Source: Mansonella perstans
Taxonomy: Eukaryota > Nematoda > Chromadorea > Rhabditida > Onchocercidae
Assembly (NCBI GenBank): GCA_037074765.1
Contig: JBAMDO010000091.1
Location: 62,001-126,000 of the forward strand
Length of the DNA stretch: 64,000 bases
Direction of reading: 5' to 3'
Both the position numbers and the translations under genes were made by a program. The notes below the pieces were generated by a model. The model was given only the letters and a program-made list of their open reading frames with translations, had not been told where the DNA came from and did no database searches. Every line of letters begins with the position of its first letter. Position 1 is the first letter of the stretch. Shown piece by piece: positions 37,263 to 53,084 of the stretch.

Positions 37263-40200
37263 ATGATTACTATATTACTACTGTTATTGCTACCATCCAT
37301 GGGCTTGATTTACTGTTCTCCGACAACAATATGTCCAGACGTAAGTGCTACTAATCGTCCACATTATTGCAAGAAAGCGTGTACAAGAGATGAGCAATGT
37401 AAGAAAAACAATAAAAGATGTCTTTGTGATGGTCCATGTGGCTTATCATGCGTCAATCCGTGTAAGTTAATTTTATTTCTAGCCTTCGTATAACACTTGT
37501 TTAGGCCCATATTTCCTTATTCACTTTTCCGATATAAACGGTCATTACGTGGACTTTTTTATTCTTTCGATTCATGCTTAACTGACATTTCCATCTGTAG
37601 TGTGTGTGTGTGTTGGGTGATGTCTTGAATTTAGCTAACAAATTATTTTATGAACTTATGACTGCTGTCAAAGATTGCAGTCTGAGAAGTTGCAGCAACG
37701 ACTTGCAATCCATTGGTCGATCTACCAAACGGTTTCATCAGAACACCTGGTGATTTTTTGTTCGGTTCAAATGCCGAATATGGTTGTAATGAGGGGTATA
37801 TGTTAGTCGGTCCATCACAACGACGTTGTCAAGCAAATCGTGAATGGAGTGGTAATAAACCTGAATGCAGATTACTAAGTGAGCAATATTTTGTTTTGTG
37901 TTATTCAGTTAAATGATTATGTTGTTGCTGCTGATGAACTAAATAATGAAGTTTTCCATTTCTGAGCTTCAGCTGATTAAATGGTGGATTTTTTGATAGC
38001 TTTAGTTTTAATCCTCTAAAAGTTTGCGAAAATAAAAGGAATTGTTGGTTCTCGAATTGAGAGATTAAACGAAAGCAAGAAAAATTGCAGAAAAGTGTGG
38101 TCCACCACCAGAAATACCCTATGCACAACATGATGGCAATTCGTACAGTGGTCAGTATGAACTAGAAACCGAAGTGCACTACAGTTGTGTGCCTGGTTAT
38201 CATCGATATAACAATAAAGGAATAACGATAGCAAAATGTTTATTGAATCGAGAAAAAGCAGCACAATGGTTTGGTCCTGACTTACGCTGTCAAGGTTATA
38301 TTCCTCTTTTAATGATTTTGCTTTCAACATTCAAACCATCGTTCTTCCTTATAATACCCTCTTTTTTTTTTTTGAATTTTTTCAAGTAAGATCTAAATTA
38401 AATAGCTAGTGGCATTTCATGCTATCTCTATCATTTGTGTTATACAGCTCGCAGCTGTCCTGATCCGGGAAATATCATGAATGGAATGCGGAAAGGTGAA
38501 CTGTACTATTATCCACATACTGTTGAAATAGTATGTCTTCCCGGTTACCAGCTGATTGGATCATCAACGCTTCGTTGTTTGAGCAGCGGACAGTGGAGTG
38601 CTCAATTACCTTACTGCAAACGTAAGTTTCTGAATTTGCAGTTTTTTTTTTGTAAATTGACAATTTAATTATAACAATATCTGTATACGTAATGAATTGT
38701 AACAACACATTTGAATGATTTTTGATACATTTAGTTTTTCAGCAACGGAATGTAAAAGACCGTCGGATCCACTGCATGGTAAAGTACTTGGTAGCTCATT
38801 GACTTATCAATCTCGTGTCACATATTCATGCAAAACAGGCTACCGGCTTGTTGGCCAAGTGCAGAGGATATGTCTTGCCGAAGGTGCTTGGGCTGGTAAT
38901 GAACCAACTTGTGAAGGTTAGTTGAAGAATTTTTTCTGATTTCAAAAATCTGATCATTGAAAACAGAGGCATAAGAAAAAGTGCTTTAGCTTTCCGCAAA
39001 AATATAAAAAGAACTAAACCAATAAAATGCATTGATGAAGTTTTAAAGCATGAGTTTAGTGAATTATGAAATTTATTCAAGAAATTCGTTGCCCACCATT
39101 GCCTCAATTACACAATGGATATATCGAAGGTGATGACACCCATTTCGGAGCAGTTGTTGTGTTCCGTTGCTTAGAAGGAATGAATCACGTCGGTGCACCT
39201 TATGCAAAATGCGAAGAAGATGCACGTTGGTCACATCCAATGCCTATTTGTTTAAGTGCTGTTTTAAATATAATCAATGTTTTTTGAACGTAATCAATTT
39301 TAAATAATGTATTACGTCTCACTTTTCATTCTCATTTTATATTGAGTAAAGCGATAAACTGTGCTACCATTCAGGTACTATTTCGCTTCATTGATTAACT
39401 CCTTAATTATTAAAAATTGTATGAGTTTAGCTAAGTAATTGTTCTTTTTGTTTAAAAATTATAGTCAACACTTATTGAAATTTAGGTGGATGTCGCATAC
39501 CTGAAATAAGCGATGGACATATTGTTAACCACATGCCTTCACAGTTTGCTTTACACGGAGAACGACTGAGAGTTGAGTGTGCGCCAAAACATGAAGTAGC
39601 TAATGTAGAAACGACAATAGTCTGTCGAAATGGTACTTGGTCACAAATACCGACTTGTATTCCAGGTCTTTCATTTATTTAACTAGGGTAAAACTATCAT
39701 GCCTCTTTTTATGTACACTTTTTTTGAGATCTTGTACTGGTTTAACTGTGAGATCTACCTGAAAAAAATGCTGAACATAATTTTTTATAAATATGTTAAC
39801 AAATAACAGGAAATTTACAAGTTGATATGAAATTGCAATTTTTATTAAATGTTTGTGTTTAAGCAAGATGCAAATCCTGGCCATCAAGAATGCCAAATGC
39901 AAAAGTTGTATTCACAAAATCGTCGCACGGAGCGTTTGCACGATATGAGTGTAATGAAGGCTATTGGCCATCTGGACATAATACTGTTAAATGTTTGTAT
40001 GGAAAGTGGTCTAGTGAAGGCGAACCATTTTCATGTCGGCCAGGTACTTTTGTTATCACTTTCTGTTGCACTTTTGCACCAAGCTTACAAAAAGATTGAT
40101 AACCTCATTCCTGATAAATTAGGTTGCCACAACTTTGTTCCCGAAATAAGGTTTAATCGAATTAAATTACATCTACTTTTGATTTTAATTAACCTGTGAG

Positions 40201-43200
40201 AAAAATTGAAGTAATGAACATTATTGGCAGGAGCTGAAGGACTGTCTTTGGTATTCAACAGTTGAAACACTCAGAACACTAACCTGTATTCTGCTGTTTT
40301 CAGTACATATTAATTTTTAAGCTACATAACGTCCGACGTTAGTATTGAAACAAAGGAGCGCCAACCAGATCATTATATGAAATGAATACACTGCTCCGAA
40401 AAATTACAATGTAATTTGTAACGTTTAAGTTCTCTGTGAACATCCGCTTAAAACGTTTGGAATCTTGAAAGGCGGACAAATAATGCTGGAAGGACAGATG
40501 GGGGCTTATGACTATGCGCAATATATATCGAAAGTGGAGGAGGGTCGTTCGATTGCATTTCAATGTAAAAAAGGATTTATGTTGCATGGATCACCAAAAG
40601 TAATTTTTCATATTTTTTGTCATCTTCAGAACATTCATAGTACAGCTAATTTTTTTTATTGTGTCAATTATAAATTTAAACAGACGATTATGCAGATCCG
40701 ATTTCCTGAACAATTATTTTACATTTTTCACTTAAGTTAATGTTGCCTAACAGTTCCTTCTTTTAGGCAACATGTGTCAATGGGAATTGGATGCCGCAGA
40801 AGAGGCCAAAATGTGTGCCACAAACTCATCCGATTGTGGAAGGACAGATTGCTTGGATGCGACGTCGCCGTTCTGTTGAATGTGAACTAATTTTATCTGA
40901 TTACAAACGGAAGATTGTTGTCACGAAAGGTAATGACAATCCAACTGAAATTACGGTTCGTTTCAGGCATCTTTTCGCATTTTTTTTTTCATTTTAACGT
41001 AGTTCCCATGTTCTGTTTTGTCCTGTATTTTTTTTTTCAATTCTTTTTGATTTGAAAAGATCAGGAGAATCTTACTATTATCGAAGTTTTAATTGCAAAT
41101 TACAGAGAAAATTCTTTTTACACGCAAAAAAAAGACAAGTTGAAATTGAAGTTTCTGTTAATTTTGATATATTTAATTACAAGTGCTTTCTAGATAATAT
41201 GTTCCGAAGGTTTTCACTTCGAAAACACGCAAGCAGATGGAATTGCATATTGTAAAAGTGGAAAGTGGACGCCAGAAGTTCCTAATTGCATTCCTGGTAA
41301 GTATTCTGCTTCTACTAGATGTTTTTTAAACTGATTTTTTATCTTTCCATATCTCTTTTGATTTGATATTTTACGAGAGCAGAAGTAGGAATTTGAATTT
41401 GGGTGCAGAAGTTTTCAGATTCATAAGTAATTTTTGTAGATGATTGTCGGATACCGATACGTAATCACGTCTTCTTCCTTAACATACGATTGCAACAAAT
41501 CTTGCAGTCAGGTGATTTTGTCCGACACGGCGATGAGACAAGAATGGTTTGCTTACGTGGTTATGAGCTGCATGGAAATGATAGATTTGAATGCAAACAT
41601 GGAGCATTTGTCCAGCAGATCGGGCAATGTAGGCCAAGTGCGGCTTTTATTTTTGTTCTAATATGATTTAATAACTGGAAAGTATGAAGTGGAAAATAAT
41701 TAAGTAATCAAACTAGCAAATAATAAATATTTAGATAAAGAGACTCTTTTTTCTGCAGAAAATTGCAAGTTAGAAGCAGGTGAGGGCAACAGATACGACT
41801 CTAATAAGACAGAATTGCATCATAATGAAGAAATTGATATGATATGTGCTATGAGCGTTATTCGGGTAAAATGTCGCTTTGGCGAAATACATCCAAATTT
41901 TGGGTGTAATGGTTGGTTTTATTCCATATTAAAATTAAGATTTTTTTATTGAATTCATTCAATTCCTCTATTGTAAGAAAAAAGTCGTTTGGTTTCTGTT
42001 AATAGCTGAAATGAGAAAGCTAAATTTACACAGCTTTGGACTGCTAATTCAAGAAGAAAAACTCCTTAATACATTAGAACTTTCAGTTATGTTTGAGATG
42101 TTATGTAATACTGTTGGCATTTCTCATTAATTGTAACATGAAGTTATTGGCATTAAGATACTAAAATTATTGAAACATTTCCAAATCTTCAGAATCATCA
42201 TCAGCATCATGTCGTCGTCCAAATGATGACCAACCTTTTGTTGCATACCGCACGACAAATATTAATGGCAGTCTGGTTCGCTTAGATATGAGCGCACAGC
42301 AGGTCGTTTTCCCAAAAAGTACTATCATACAGTATATGTGTCTGGAAAATGAATACAAAAATAAAGCAAATGCCATTGAATGTCGGAATGGTGAATGGTA
42401 CACGCGTCTTTTACCCTGCAGTAAGTCTAAAAATCTTCGTTGCTTTCATAAATTTTACTTATGCTGTCTATTTTCCACAACGCTTAGAATTCTACAAATA
42501 ATAATGTCGAGAAGGGCGTAGGATTGTAATAACTATCGGAATCAAAATATCAGCCTGTTGATGTATCATTTTGCATGATGTAATTACATTAATGACACTC
42601 ATTTACTTTCCCAGGAAAGCATTGCAATATCAGAGCTTTCAAAATCTATGTTTTAAGTTTTGAGCTTCCTTCAACTTTTTGACACCTATCTCCATGAAAC
42701 TTGAGCTTCAGCATTGTTCAGTATTGTTATTTTTTACACCCAGAAATGTACTTCGTATCAGCTGCGTATAAGTATAAAGTCTTAGCAGCAGAAATTAAAA
42801 CTTGATTATAATCCTAAAGGTGATATTCACTGACTCATGTGTAAGCGCTTAGCATGTTATTCCCATGGGAAGAGGTTGTTGGATTTGGAAAAACCTTTGG
42901 TGACTTTTCAGATTTTTCCGTTCGGACTTATAAAATTTTCAGAAAATGGAAGAATAGCTTTTAAAAACTTTTTCGAGATTTTCATGGAATCATTTCTCAT
43001 CAAATTGCCTTTATCTTCCAGTTTCGTTAAATTGGATTAAATAAGAAGTATTGTTATTTGCAGTAAAAGCGTCTGCAGCTGTATTTGCAACGCAATCCGA
43101 TGGAATGTGCAGTTTGCCTAACCTTGCTTCTTCTTATAAAATTCTCAATATAAAAAATGCCCGGATTTCAACAGAGTCACGCTTTGCTGGTGGAACTACT

Positions 43201-46200
43201 TTGAAGGTTTTTCCAATTTCACAAATTGGAAGAAAAAGATTAAATTAAAAAAATTAAATAAAAAAATTACATCAAATTGTATAACAGATAGATATTCCCC
43301 AAAAAATTTTTTGATTTGAATTTCTTTAGCATCAGTACTTTCCTTCAAGTTGCTGTTGATCGTCTGGAAGGAAAAAACTTGATTCGTATTAGTGCTTTTG
43401 CGATTTTTCTACTATTATTAGGTACTTAGAATTGTTACTTTAGGTGATATAGTTTTTAAAAAAAAAGTTTAAAATTTTTTGGGAGCAGAATTTTGCAATG
43501 AAATTTAGATAGGCTGTGCTGTTGGGTTCTCGATAGAAGAAACCGAAGGAATGGAGATGCGCTGCCGTAGAGGCAAATGGATTACTGCTGGTATGCTGCA
43601 TTGTTATTCAGGTCAGAAAATTGTTGCGCATATAATAATAACAAGTCCATTTTAACAATGCTAAAGTTTATGTACACCGATGCAAAAACAGTTGCAAAAA
43701 ACTTCTAGAAGAACGTGTTTGGAGAATTATAAAACATAGTATATAACATTTTTTAACCTGATAGATTAACTGGAACGATTCAATGATGCCATAAGGTAAA
43801 CTTCTCTATGCAAGGGATGTGTATATAAATAAATACCCATGAGACATGCTGCACTAAATTATTGTAGTATTTTTATGATGTGAATTGTTAAAGAGTTTCA
43901 GTTTGGTCTTCCAATACTTTCCACAATTTATGAAGATGAAAAACCGTTCCCGGAATTATTATTTATTTAGTTGGTGTAACTTATGTTTAATCTTATTAAA
44001 TTGCATTATGAACAATTACAGATGTTCATTCATGTGAATATCGTGTGAGTGAGAGATCACATTTAATCGCTTTTTCTGCTAAACATGGGCAACAGATCAC
44101 TTTTAATCAGCGATTTGCTGGTAAGTTCCCTACTACTTCCAGGATTTCAGAAATTCTCTTTATTTCTTTTGTTGCTGTCTAAATTTAAACAGGTCTTTTA
44201 TTTGTAGGTTTCCTGAGAATTATTTTAATCGTAATGATTTGTAGATAATACGGAGTTAATCTTATCCTGTCAAGAGTATGGTATGCAACAGTTTATGGGA
44301 AAGGCGGTTATTACATGCAAAGCAGGTATATGGGTACCGAAAATACCCAAATGCATCACACTAGACCCACACAATGAAAATGGTTGGCGGAATTTTAATT
44401 GACCTTAAAGCTTTGCTGTACTTTCAGTTAGTAAGGGACTAAACTTTTGAAAGAAAGCTGTTTTTACAAAGGTTTAATGCATCAGCTGTCACAAATCTAT
44501 GTTCATCTACTATTGCTGCTTCAGCGTTACCATTTTACGACTGCTTAGGTATCGTTATCTTCTGTTTTATATGAATTCACAAGTACTGCAGTCTTCCGCT
44601 GTGTAATAAAATTCAGAATTTTGAATTCCGTCAGATGGTGCGCCACCAATTAATTTGGAATTAGAACGAGGTTTACACACAGTAACACCACGAGGACACC
44701 TTGTGGTAAACATATCAACAACGCTTCGACTTCAGTGTTTATTTCCTCGTAAAAAAGGCAAGCCCAGATGGGAAGTTTCAACAACGTACCGTAAGTATCC
44801 ACAATCATGGGTTAAAATCGACTTGCCTGGAAAATCTGGCGTGGATGCCTACGAAGTAATTCTTAGCGCCACTTTCATTCTCTCAGCACTCTTTAATTTC
44901 GTTGTAACAATTGCAGTATTGTAAAAATTCATGTTGTAATTATTCCAACTTTGAAATAACAATGATCATTTTTTGTAGTTGACTGTAACAGCAGCACGTC
45001 CTGAAGATGGCGGATTTTTTCATTGTGTTCTTCCCAGTGGACACCGAAATACTGTCAAAATCATTGTGAAAGGTGATATTTGCCTTTAATATCTTTAAAT
45101 AGCAGAAAAATTTTGCATACATAGAAATGCATAAATATATAAAAACTATCGCACAAGATAACATCTAAATTTTTATTGCAGATCAGAAATGTGTGCCATT
45201 TACTAATTCAACGAATTTACAAATCTTTTATACAAGTCCTCATTTATTTGTTGGGACAACAGCACAGTTTTCATGTGGAAGTGGTTTTTATGTTGACGGA
45301 TCACGTTCATCGACATGTCTAAGTTCCGGGAAATGGTCTCATGTCTTACCAAAATGTCGAGGTACCACTGGACTTTGATAGTAACAGTAACTTGCGCAAT
45401 GGATTAAAACTTGCTCCTACTTTACTACTAGCTCAAAACATAAAGGCATAGATGTAATACGCACGAAATACACTGTTGACAATAAATGGCTATATTCAGC
45501 ATGGAACCTTGTTTGTAAAATGTCCGGAAAACGCTTACTGCAAACAGTTATCGGCCGTATTTGCTTGAAATCAATCTTTTTTTAGAAGAACTGCTATATA
45601 ATTTAAACGTAATGAATTTCCGCACGGCATTTTTTGTAGCATTGCAGTGTCCACCACTGGTGATCATGGATTTGGAAATGAAAGTAGTCGTTACAACGTT
45701 CAAGGTGGGAGGTACTGCACGGTTCTCATGTTCATTAACACATTTTCTGGATGGAAATCGGACATTGCAATGTCTTTCTCACGGGGAATGGTCAGGAATT
45801 ATACCACAATGTAAAAGTAAGTTCTCAACCACTGCACAAAGAAATGTTTTAGATCACTAAATTTACAATCTTCATTAACTATACTTCATCGTTTGTAACT
45901 TTTGCAATTAATTTGATGTCCTTATTTGTTTACATGTTCCTTCACTGTTTGATCTTGCTTCTTTTTAAGGTATTAAATGTCAAACACCGAAGATACCAAG
46001 AGATGCTACAATAATTGGAGACGTGAAGGATGGATATAATGTACGGGAAGTAGTTGTATTTGAATGTAGACGTGGTTACATGCTGACTGGTATCGACTAT
46101 AGCGTATGTCAAGCAGATGGTAACTGGACATCTGTCGACGTAAAATGTATGCTTTGGAAACTCGAAGCAATTTAAAAAACAATCGATTCCACTGAAGTTC

Positions 46201-46565
46201 TAATAATCATCTTGGCAATTCACGGAGGTGACCAGTTGGTCACATAAGAAACGCCGTAAAATTTTGACTGAATGAGATAAAAGCCGATATCATTAAGCTT
46301 TAAAAAAGTATGAAAACGATGATAGCATTTTTCAGGTATACCAATTTGTCGTTTTCCTGGTAAACCTGAACATGGAGACAGTACCTCACCAGCTAAACCA
46401 TATTATATGGTTGGAGAAAAAGTGGTATTCTATTGCATTTCTGCTGAATACCGCCTGAATTCAGAAAATGTATTGGAATGCATATCTTCTGGAAAATGGA
46501 ATCGAAAAGTCCCGAAATGTGTATCTGTAGAAAAAATAAGCTATATTAATAAGCAAAAAATATAG
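37263..46565 (+). CDS. lev-9: Secreted WAP-sushi-Ig protein, LEV-9-like N-terminal half
   Basis: In C. elegans LEV-9 is a secreted muscle protein (WAP domain plus sushi/CCP domains) that clusters levamisole acetylcholine receptors. Here 24 exons, nearly all boundaries in phase 1, encode 1356 residues. A signal peptide ([18 protein letters not shown]) is followed by an eight-cysteine WAP-like module (residues 24-66). Eight sushi modules follow, one per exon from 37696 to 40043, the eighth split over 40430-40599 and 40767 on. Linker WMRRRRSVE at residues 576-584 is a furin-type site. After it come about six more sushi-like modules (exons to 44382), an Ig-like domain (44635-45072, with LRLQCLF and DGGFFHCVL), and four more sushi modules (45182-46565). 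There is no membrane anchor. A TTTTTCAG acceptor 34 bases before the ATG suits trans-splicing. The LEV-9 assignment rests on the N-terminal architecture; the C-terminal half goes beyond LEV-9 as I remember it. Module 11 (41759-41911) is degenerate. Confidence 0.87.
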
Positions 46566-47010
46566 AAATCAAAGAAGTGATATATTCACTTGGAGACATC
46601 AATAGAAAATATGCACGGACAAAATGTAAAGTTGTTCTTGTATAATCGATTTAGAAAGCCACATGTAAAGTCCTATGTTAGCTTTTTTTTTTTTTTTTTT
46701 TTTTTTTTGTAGCCTGAAGTGTAAGGATGGGCGAACTGAAGAAGATTTTGGATTAGATACTAAAGGAGTTATGGATACCGGAAGTTCTCTTTTAAAATCA
46801 TATTTGACTTTGTATTGCTGGAATGGAAGCATCTTTTTCCGTGAAGAAGTACTTGAACAGCAGATGAAAACGAAAACTGGGATTTTATTAAGCAAAATTC
46901 TAGACGCTAAGGATCAAACAAGATGCAAAATTACAAAATTTTGTAAGCTGCAATTATGTAATAGAAGAAAAGCTGAAGCTGTCCAAAGAATTTCAATCAG
47001 ATCCTGGGAT
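46566..47010. other. Convergent gap with a T26 run and an open plus-strand frame
   Basis: Between the LEV-9-like stop and the GMP reductase stop. A 26-base T run (46683-46708) is followed by GTAG, a perfect-looking acceptor. Right after it a plus-strand frame stays open for more than 100 codons (CKDGRTEEDFGLDTKG, then SYLTLYCWNGS), running into the antisense of GMPR. I could not join it in phase to the last sushi exons, so it is not called as a gene. Confidence 0.4.
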
Positions 47011-49193
<2,183 letters not shown>

Positions 49194-51653
49194 TCTGCAG
49201 AACGCATTACCATGATTACTACTATTTACGATCTGGACTTTGTTAACTTTGCGGAAAAATTTCTTTAACATCAAATCATGACACAATGATCACTTTTCAG
49301 ATTCCATCGTAACTGATGATATACTGATTGTAAATGGAGATACGAAAGTGATAAATACATCCCCCCAATTAATCACTATCACTAATGCAGTTCAAAATTC
49401 ATGAATCTACATTTAATGTATAACAGCTACTTGGACAATATTTCGGCAATAATACATAATACTCACTAAGTTAGCAGTATTCATAATTGATAAGCAACAG
49501 TAAAAGAGTTAAAAATAGCGGTAGAAATAATTAAATAATTAAGAAGACAGTACTAAATTTTCGATTAGTGTTATCGATTTTTTGAAAGTTATCATAGAAC
49601 AATATTATTCAACAGAACGAAATGTTGAGGAGGCATAGGAATTATAGCGAAATAGAGATTTAATGAAATAATAACAGAGATAGAAAAAATTACACACAGT
49701 CAGAAATTGCATTATCAGAGATTACAGTTCGTCTAAAACTCTTCTACTACAGAATACATCACAAACCCAAATTTTGTCAACAGTGAAATGAAATTAAATT
49801 GTCAACCACATGTGAAAACTGGTTGGTATCACATTTTATTAAACAGGATGAAATTTGAACATGAAAATTTCGATTTCTAAATAAAATTTGAATCTATAAA
49901 CTTCGAATAAATTTAAATTAATAAACGTGAAGTTGCGAAACGCAAATTATTTTATGAACTAAATGGAATTTAACTGAATTTGGAATTTACTTGAAATTCT
50001 AAAATTACTGCGACTATAGAATTAAGAATGAAGTTTAAAGTGAATGCCTTTTTCTAGCTATAAAACCCTTAAATTATACAATAAGCCTCAACACAGATAT
50101 AAAGGGGAACATAACGATGGATTTGATTACCGGTAGTAATTGTTTTCTAGATTTATCGAAATTAATGTGCAGGTAACATCAAACAAAGGTCAAAGGTCAT
50201 GTGATTATATCTCATTCAACGCTTTCACAATATTGCTTCTTCCTAATGACGGCTTATCACATAATTACTGCGCAAATTTCGTGGAAGAGTTCAGCGCATT
50301 CATAAACAATAATGATGATCAGAAATAGCCAAGATCTCAAATTAACTCACATACCTGTTGCTTTTGTTGCACTTGTTATCGATATTTTCTGAGTTTACCT
50401 CACTAATCGCAAACCGGAGACAAACTTCCTAATTCTTAAAAATTAAGAAAATGAACTGAACATCAAAAGTTTCACATTTTTTACAAAGTGTAAAATGAAT
50501 CACACAACATCTATTGACATCATGTTGCATACAATGTATAAGATGAATGTAACAGTGACCTCTAAGAGGAATATCATATGCGGGAACGGCGAGCCAAAAT
50601 AGGGAGGCGGATTTGACGAGAATTTAAAAGACTGTTTATTATGGGAATCATACAGGATCTCGCGGATCTCACGTAGGAAGGCAAGTAAATCATTTTGCTG
50701 TGAAGAAATGTGAACTGTGAAATTGGAAATGTGGAATTTGGAGAAATGGTTAACCAGTTCGGTCCTTTAGTATATTCGATATACTCATTTAACCATTTAT
50801 TCATTTGTACAGAATTTATGGAAAATTCCATAGCTTAAGAAGCAGCTGTAAGAAAGTGTGTTCACAGCAGCAATATGAGGAATGCAAAAAAACCTATTAC
50901 GGACCCGGTAGTTTTGAATTGGTTTAAATAAAAAAAATAAATAAATTCACACCAAACATCAAAGGACAGGCCGCCTTGGTGAACTGCCAGGAATTTGCCC
51001 ACGGCAATATATATTAGCCACGAAATAAGAAAAAATTTTCGTCCTACTTTCTTGCTGCAGCACTTGAAAATAACGACCATGCCTATGTAATGCATAGAAG
51101 ACTTATTATTTCTTTTTCATTGTTTAATTCAATCATGTCAGAACTAGTTGCGGTAAAGCCTAAAAGCTGTTTAAGTATCTTTGTTTATATGTGCCGGTCT
51201 GGTATAATTATATCGGCACATATTACTTGTCACTTAAATTTCTTTTACTACATAGAACCAATCGAAACTAGGGTCAGAAAATGTTTTAAAATGTCATTAT
51301 TAATTATGGTTGAATTGTCGATCAGACATTTCATGATAATCATGTTTTTGATCCAGTACGGCCCACAACATTCATTCCACAAATGTCTGCTGCTATAGAG
51401 GATTAATTTAATGCTAAATGCAGTACTGATTTTAAAAGAGCAAACAGTGACACAACTTTGTCATAATTCATAAATAGCAAGTTAAACAGGATACAGCGAG
51501 GCTAACCAGTCTTGTTCCTTTAAGGGCATTATCGTATGACATATCATAATTGTCATAGAGCAGGTCTTTACGAGAGATAAAAGTGGATCTAATTTTCTCT
51601 TTTAAATGAGAAGCTAGAAAAATTTATTTACAAGTAAAACAAAACAAGACAGA
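49194..51653. other. Intergenic region
   Basis: About 2.5 kb between the start of GMPR and the end of the bHLH gene, both on the minus strand. Open frames at 50574-50831 (minus) and 51090-51398 (plus) are AT-rich and unsupported. No repeats or RNA genes seen. Confidence 0.55.
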
Positions 51654-53084
51654 TCATCGCGGTTTATTCAACAATTCTGCTAAGCAATCGATGTATTGTT
51701 GTGCCATTTGCAGAGTCTCGAATTTTGACAATCTTCGACCAGTACCTACCGATGGTAGCACAGTTCGCAGCTAAAACAGAGTTTAGGTCAGACAACATAA
51801 CTTGAAGATAAGTTATTTGCAAGTACATGCTGCTATTAATGCTCAATAGATAAATTGGTCTGAACGAAATCGTCTGAATGGGACAAATTGATCAATTTCC
51901 CATTATTACTATGAAGTAGTATTCTTGTTTGTATTGAAATAATATATTATAAAGTAAAAGAGAGTACATGTCAGGTTGCGTCAAAATACTGAATTTACCC
52001 TATCAAATGCATCATTCAAATTGTTCATTCGCCTTCGTTCCCGTGCGTTCGCTGCTTGACGTCGCATCCGTAATAATTGTGGACTGGGTGTTTTGTATCG
52101 CCGGGCTCCACCCTTATTTTTCCGTGGTACTTTTATTTCCAACTGTTCCATTTCCTCTTCTTTCTGAATAAAACTGAAATAGTGATTTGTTTTCGTCAAG
52201 CCTACATTCTTTACTTCAGTCAGTGTTATGATGGTCACAAATGTTATCACAAACAATATTTCTACACGCTGATCATTTCGCATAATGAGGAATAATGAAA
52301 ATGATAATCAGAAAAAAGCTAATGTTAGCAGAATATTCAGAAAATCACGCATAAGCAAGAAAACCAAAATACAATTTGGTGTTGTAAAATTTTGAAAAGC
52401 AACAACTTTCAAGTTTTTTCTTTTTTTTTTTGAATAACTGGAATAAACCTTTCTCAGGTTAACTCTGCATCTATTTTCATAAAATAGTCAGTGTTAAAAG
52501 CACAAATAATTAAGCAATCTTTTGATGCAACATTTGAATCGATAGATTGCTTAACATCTGAACATTTTATAAGTACATTCATTAATATTAGAAGGTGCTT
52601 TTTGAATGAGAGTAAAATTTCTGTATTTCGTTGCTATGTATAAAATTACAAATTACATCAAATCTAAAGTTGTTATGTGATAACATGACTAATTTGTGGA
52701 AGTGCAACATTTATAAAAAGCGCAAAAAAAATAATTATGAAAATATTAAAGCTTATCTAAAAGCTGAATAATAAAAATATTTGTAGTAAAATTATTTGCA
52801 ATAAAATTTTTAACAAAAATTTGTAGCAAAATTTGCACTCTTATGAAATATAAAGCTTACTTTTGACTACAGTAGGAATTTTCATCCAACTGATCACAGT
52901 ATGCGCATGGTTGATTAGCATAATTAGCCGTTTTTGTGATAGCTGTAATATCGAGAGATTTCTTCGTGAACATACTGGTAGATGATGCATTATAGCGTTG
53001 TTGCCAATTTGCTGAAAACGTCGGGGAGGTGGACATTTCCAACAGCAAGTCATTAACATACCTTCCATCACTAACAGCAGTCAT
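51654..53084 (-). CDS. lin-32: Atonal/LIN-32 family bHLH transcription factor
   Basis: Proneural bHLH factors of the Atonal group bind E-boxes as dimers and specify sensory neurons; LIN-32 is the C. elegans member. Three exons (52861-53084, 51999-52173, 51654-51770) encode 171 residues in phase. Residues 1-110 are a Ser/Thr-rich leader with a basic stretch [14 protein letters not shown]. The bHLH domain covers about 112-165: basic region [13 protein letters not shown], helix 1 [17 protein letters not shown], loop GTGRRLSK, helix 2 [18 protein letters not shown]. The intron sits inside helix 1 after the Arg codon, and the protein ends soon after helix 2 (NKPR). The RERRRM basic region and the loop favour Atonal over Neurogenin or Achaete-Scute; the exact orthologue is inferred from this alone. 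It has long gene-free flanks on both sides, which suits a developmental regulator. Confidence 0.87.
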
